DNA of 64,000 nucleotides from Bathynomus jamesi. Its lineage: Eukaryota; Arthropoda; Malacostraca; Isopoda; Cirolanidae. Positions 63,001-64,000 of the stretch are shown piece by piece. Each line of letters opens with the position of its first letter. The stretch's first letter is position 1. The position numbers and the translations under genes were made by a program. The stretch is from the NCBI GenBank assembly GCA_023014485.1, contig JAJOZX010007491.1, positions 83,501 through 147,500 of the forward strand, given 5' to 3'. The notes beneath the pieces were generated by a model. It was not told where the DNA came from, did not search any database, and worked only from the letters and a program-made list of their open reading frames with translations.

Positions 63001-63622
63001 TCTCACAAAACTGTGCTAGGCCAATTAGAAACAAACTAATGGAACTTATAGCGCTAGTCAAAACAGAGAACTTTGATATCATAGGAATAACGGAATCCTG
63101 GATTCATTCTGAATCAAGGGATTTTGTTGGAGAATTTGAAATTGTAGGTTACAAAATGTTTCGCAAAGATATGAACAGGAGGGAAGGCGGCGGTGTACTT
63201 TTGTATGCTCGGAACTTCCTGCACCCGGTAAACAGTAATATCGTATCATCCAAACAACGCTGGAAAATAGGAAAGGCAGAATGTGTAGTGTTCCCAAATT
63301 AAAGGCCCGACAAAGGACCTCTTCAACACTGAAGGAAAATAGCTTGGTTGTCAGGGGGCCAAGACTTTTTAAACCAGCTTCCAAAGGACCTCGAAAACAT
63401 TACAGGGGTCAAAGTTGGTCTTCAAAAGAAGACTAGATTCCTGGCTCAGAACGGTACCAGATGAACCGAGTATACCTGGTTATGTGCGGTGGAGAGCGCG
63501 AGAGAGCAACTCGCTGCTCCTCCAAGCTAAGCCTAGAGGCGGGGCCATCAGCTTGACTGTATGAAGAGAGACCAACGCACGGAACTGCAATGAGGTTAAC
63601 GAAGTATATATATATATATATG
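63001..63622 (+). mobile_element. LINE with endonuclease fused to C-terminal tail
   Basis: The 5' part encodes an endonuclease N-terminus (63039 onward) and then, without reverse transcriptase, passes to a C-terminal tail and a 3' UTR (AGAGGCGGGGCCATCAGC, GAGAGACCAACGCACGGAAC), ending in (TA)n. The internal deletion removes about 2-2.5 kb relative to the LINE at 25516. Confidence 0.8.
63039..63420 (+). pseudogene. LINE endonuclease N-terminus plus C-terminal remnant
   Basis: FDIIGITESWIHSESRDFVG, EFEIVGYKMFRKDMNRREGG and GVLLYARNFLHP match the first boxes of the EEP endonuclease. From about 63252, in another frame, VPKLKARQRTSSTLKENSLV and VRGPRLF match the LINE C-terminus at 29350-29440 almost word for word. 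The junction lies near 63240-63265. Confidence 0.8.
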
Positions 63623-63848
63623 ATACACAGACCGTGCATGGAATAAGGAACTCTTCTAGGATAATTAAATCCACTATAGTCCGAATAAGTAATGGTAAAT
63701 GACAAATACTATAGTTTTTTTCTTTTTCATGATGCTAGGTGCTAGCCCGACGTGGCCAACGGGTCACTCGCAAAGAGGTCCCAAACTATAGCTTCCTCAC
63801 CAGCTATCTGCAAAGCGGATAGGATCCAGCTTTGGGACAGGATCTAGG
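63622..63848 (+). mobile_element. Foldback family B, single-arm copy
   Basis: TGATACACAGACCGTGCATGG through the arm, then GGCCAACGGGTCACTCGC and GGGACAGGATCTAG. One arm only; its outer end abuts the (TA)n tail of the LINE. Confidence 0.8.
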
Positions 63849-64000
63849 GTTTAAAGCAGCCTAGCCCAGCTACATTAGAACCTCAATATAAGGAAAAGAC
63901 TTGCTGCCTTCACGTCAGATTGAATACATCAAAGAAAAAGGGGTAACTCAATTCTGCCAGTTGAGGTTTAAGTTTTGGTTTTTGGCTAAAAATATAATAG
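63849..64000. other. No gene seen
   Basis: Nothing recognised up to the window edge. Confidence 0.6.

Overview
The window is repeat-dense eukaryotic DNA, most likely from an arthropod and probably a decapod crustacean. The reasons are interspersed degenerate TAACC/TTAGG runs (TTAGG is the usual arthropod telomere motif), very dense (TA)n, (CA)n and (GA/CT)n microsatellites, several kinds of Tc1/mariner and hAT elements, Penelope-like elements, spliceosomal introns, and one Dacapo/p27-type CDK inhibitor exon. The species assignment is an inference. No bacterial-type operon, CRISPR array or functional rRNA gene is visible.

Layout. 0-2.9 kb: a LINE tail, a 120-bp palindrome, a mariner remnant and a cluster of foldback elements built on a TAACC-rich core. 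3.1-4.4 kb: a hAT element. 4.4-8.9 kb: three full copies and one diverged fragment of a 5S-rRNA-derived SINE, plus foldback elements. 9.3-11.9 kb: a spliced but disrupted gene of an arthropod family I cannot name. 12-19.8 kb: microsatellites, foldbacks, and a hAT with perfect 8-bp target duplications that carries a nested mariner. 20.2-23.9 kb: a nearly complete hAT with a spliced, disrupted transposase gene. 24-25.4 kb: a dimeric tRNA-derived SINE carrying a nested MITE, then a mariner with 149-bp terminal repeats. 25.5-29.7 kb: a long LINE whose reverse transcriptase contains an in-frame 39-residue triplication, interrupted by a hAT MITE. 29.7-32.4 kb: a Tc1 element and an inverted/direct array of 266-bp tRNA-like units. 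32.9-34.3 kb: a second Tc1. 34.3-49 kb: mostly repeats, including a near-intact DD41D mariner (40.4-41.7 kb). 49.7-52.6 kb: a head-to-head Penelope-like element with hammerhead-like motifs in its terminal repeats, interrupted by a DD37E-type transposon. 53.0-54.3 kb: another DD41D mariner. 58.6-59.3 kb: the CDK-inhibitor exon, the only host gene I recognise. 59.3-64 kb: presumed intron sequence with LINE tails.

How the parts relate. Nearly every coding stretch is a mobile-element protein, and almost all are broken by frameshifts, stops or deletions. Nesting gives a relative age order: mariner inside hAT, MITE inside SINE, MITE inside LINE, DD37E inside Penelope. The tRNA-SINE shares its 3' end with the 25.5-kb LINE, suggesting the LINE mobilised it. 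Many element ends coincide with (TA)n tracts, so element tails or a TA target preference probably explain much of the microsatellite load. No computation was run; all alignments are by eye.
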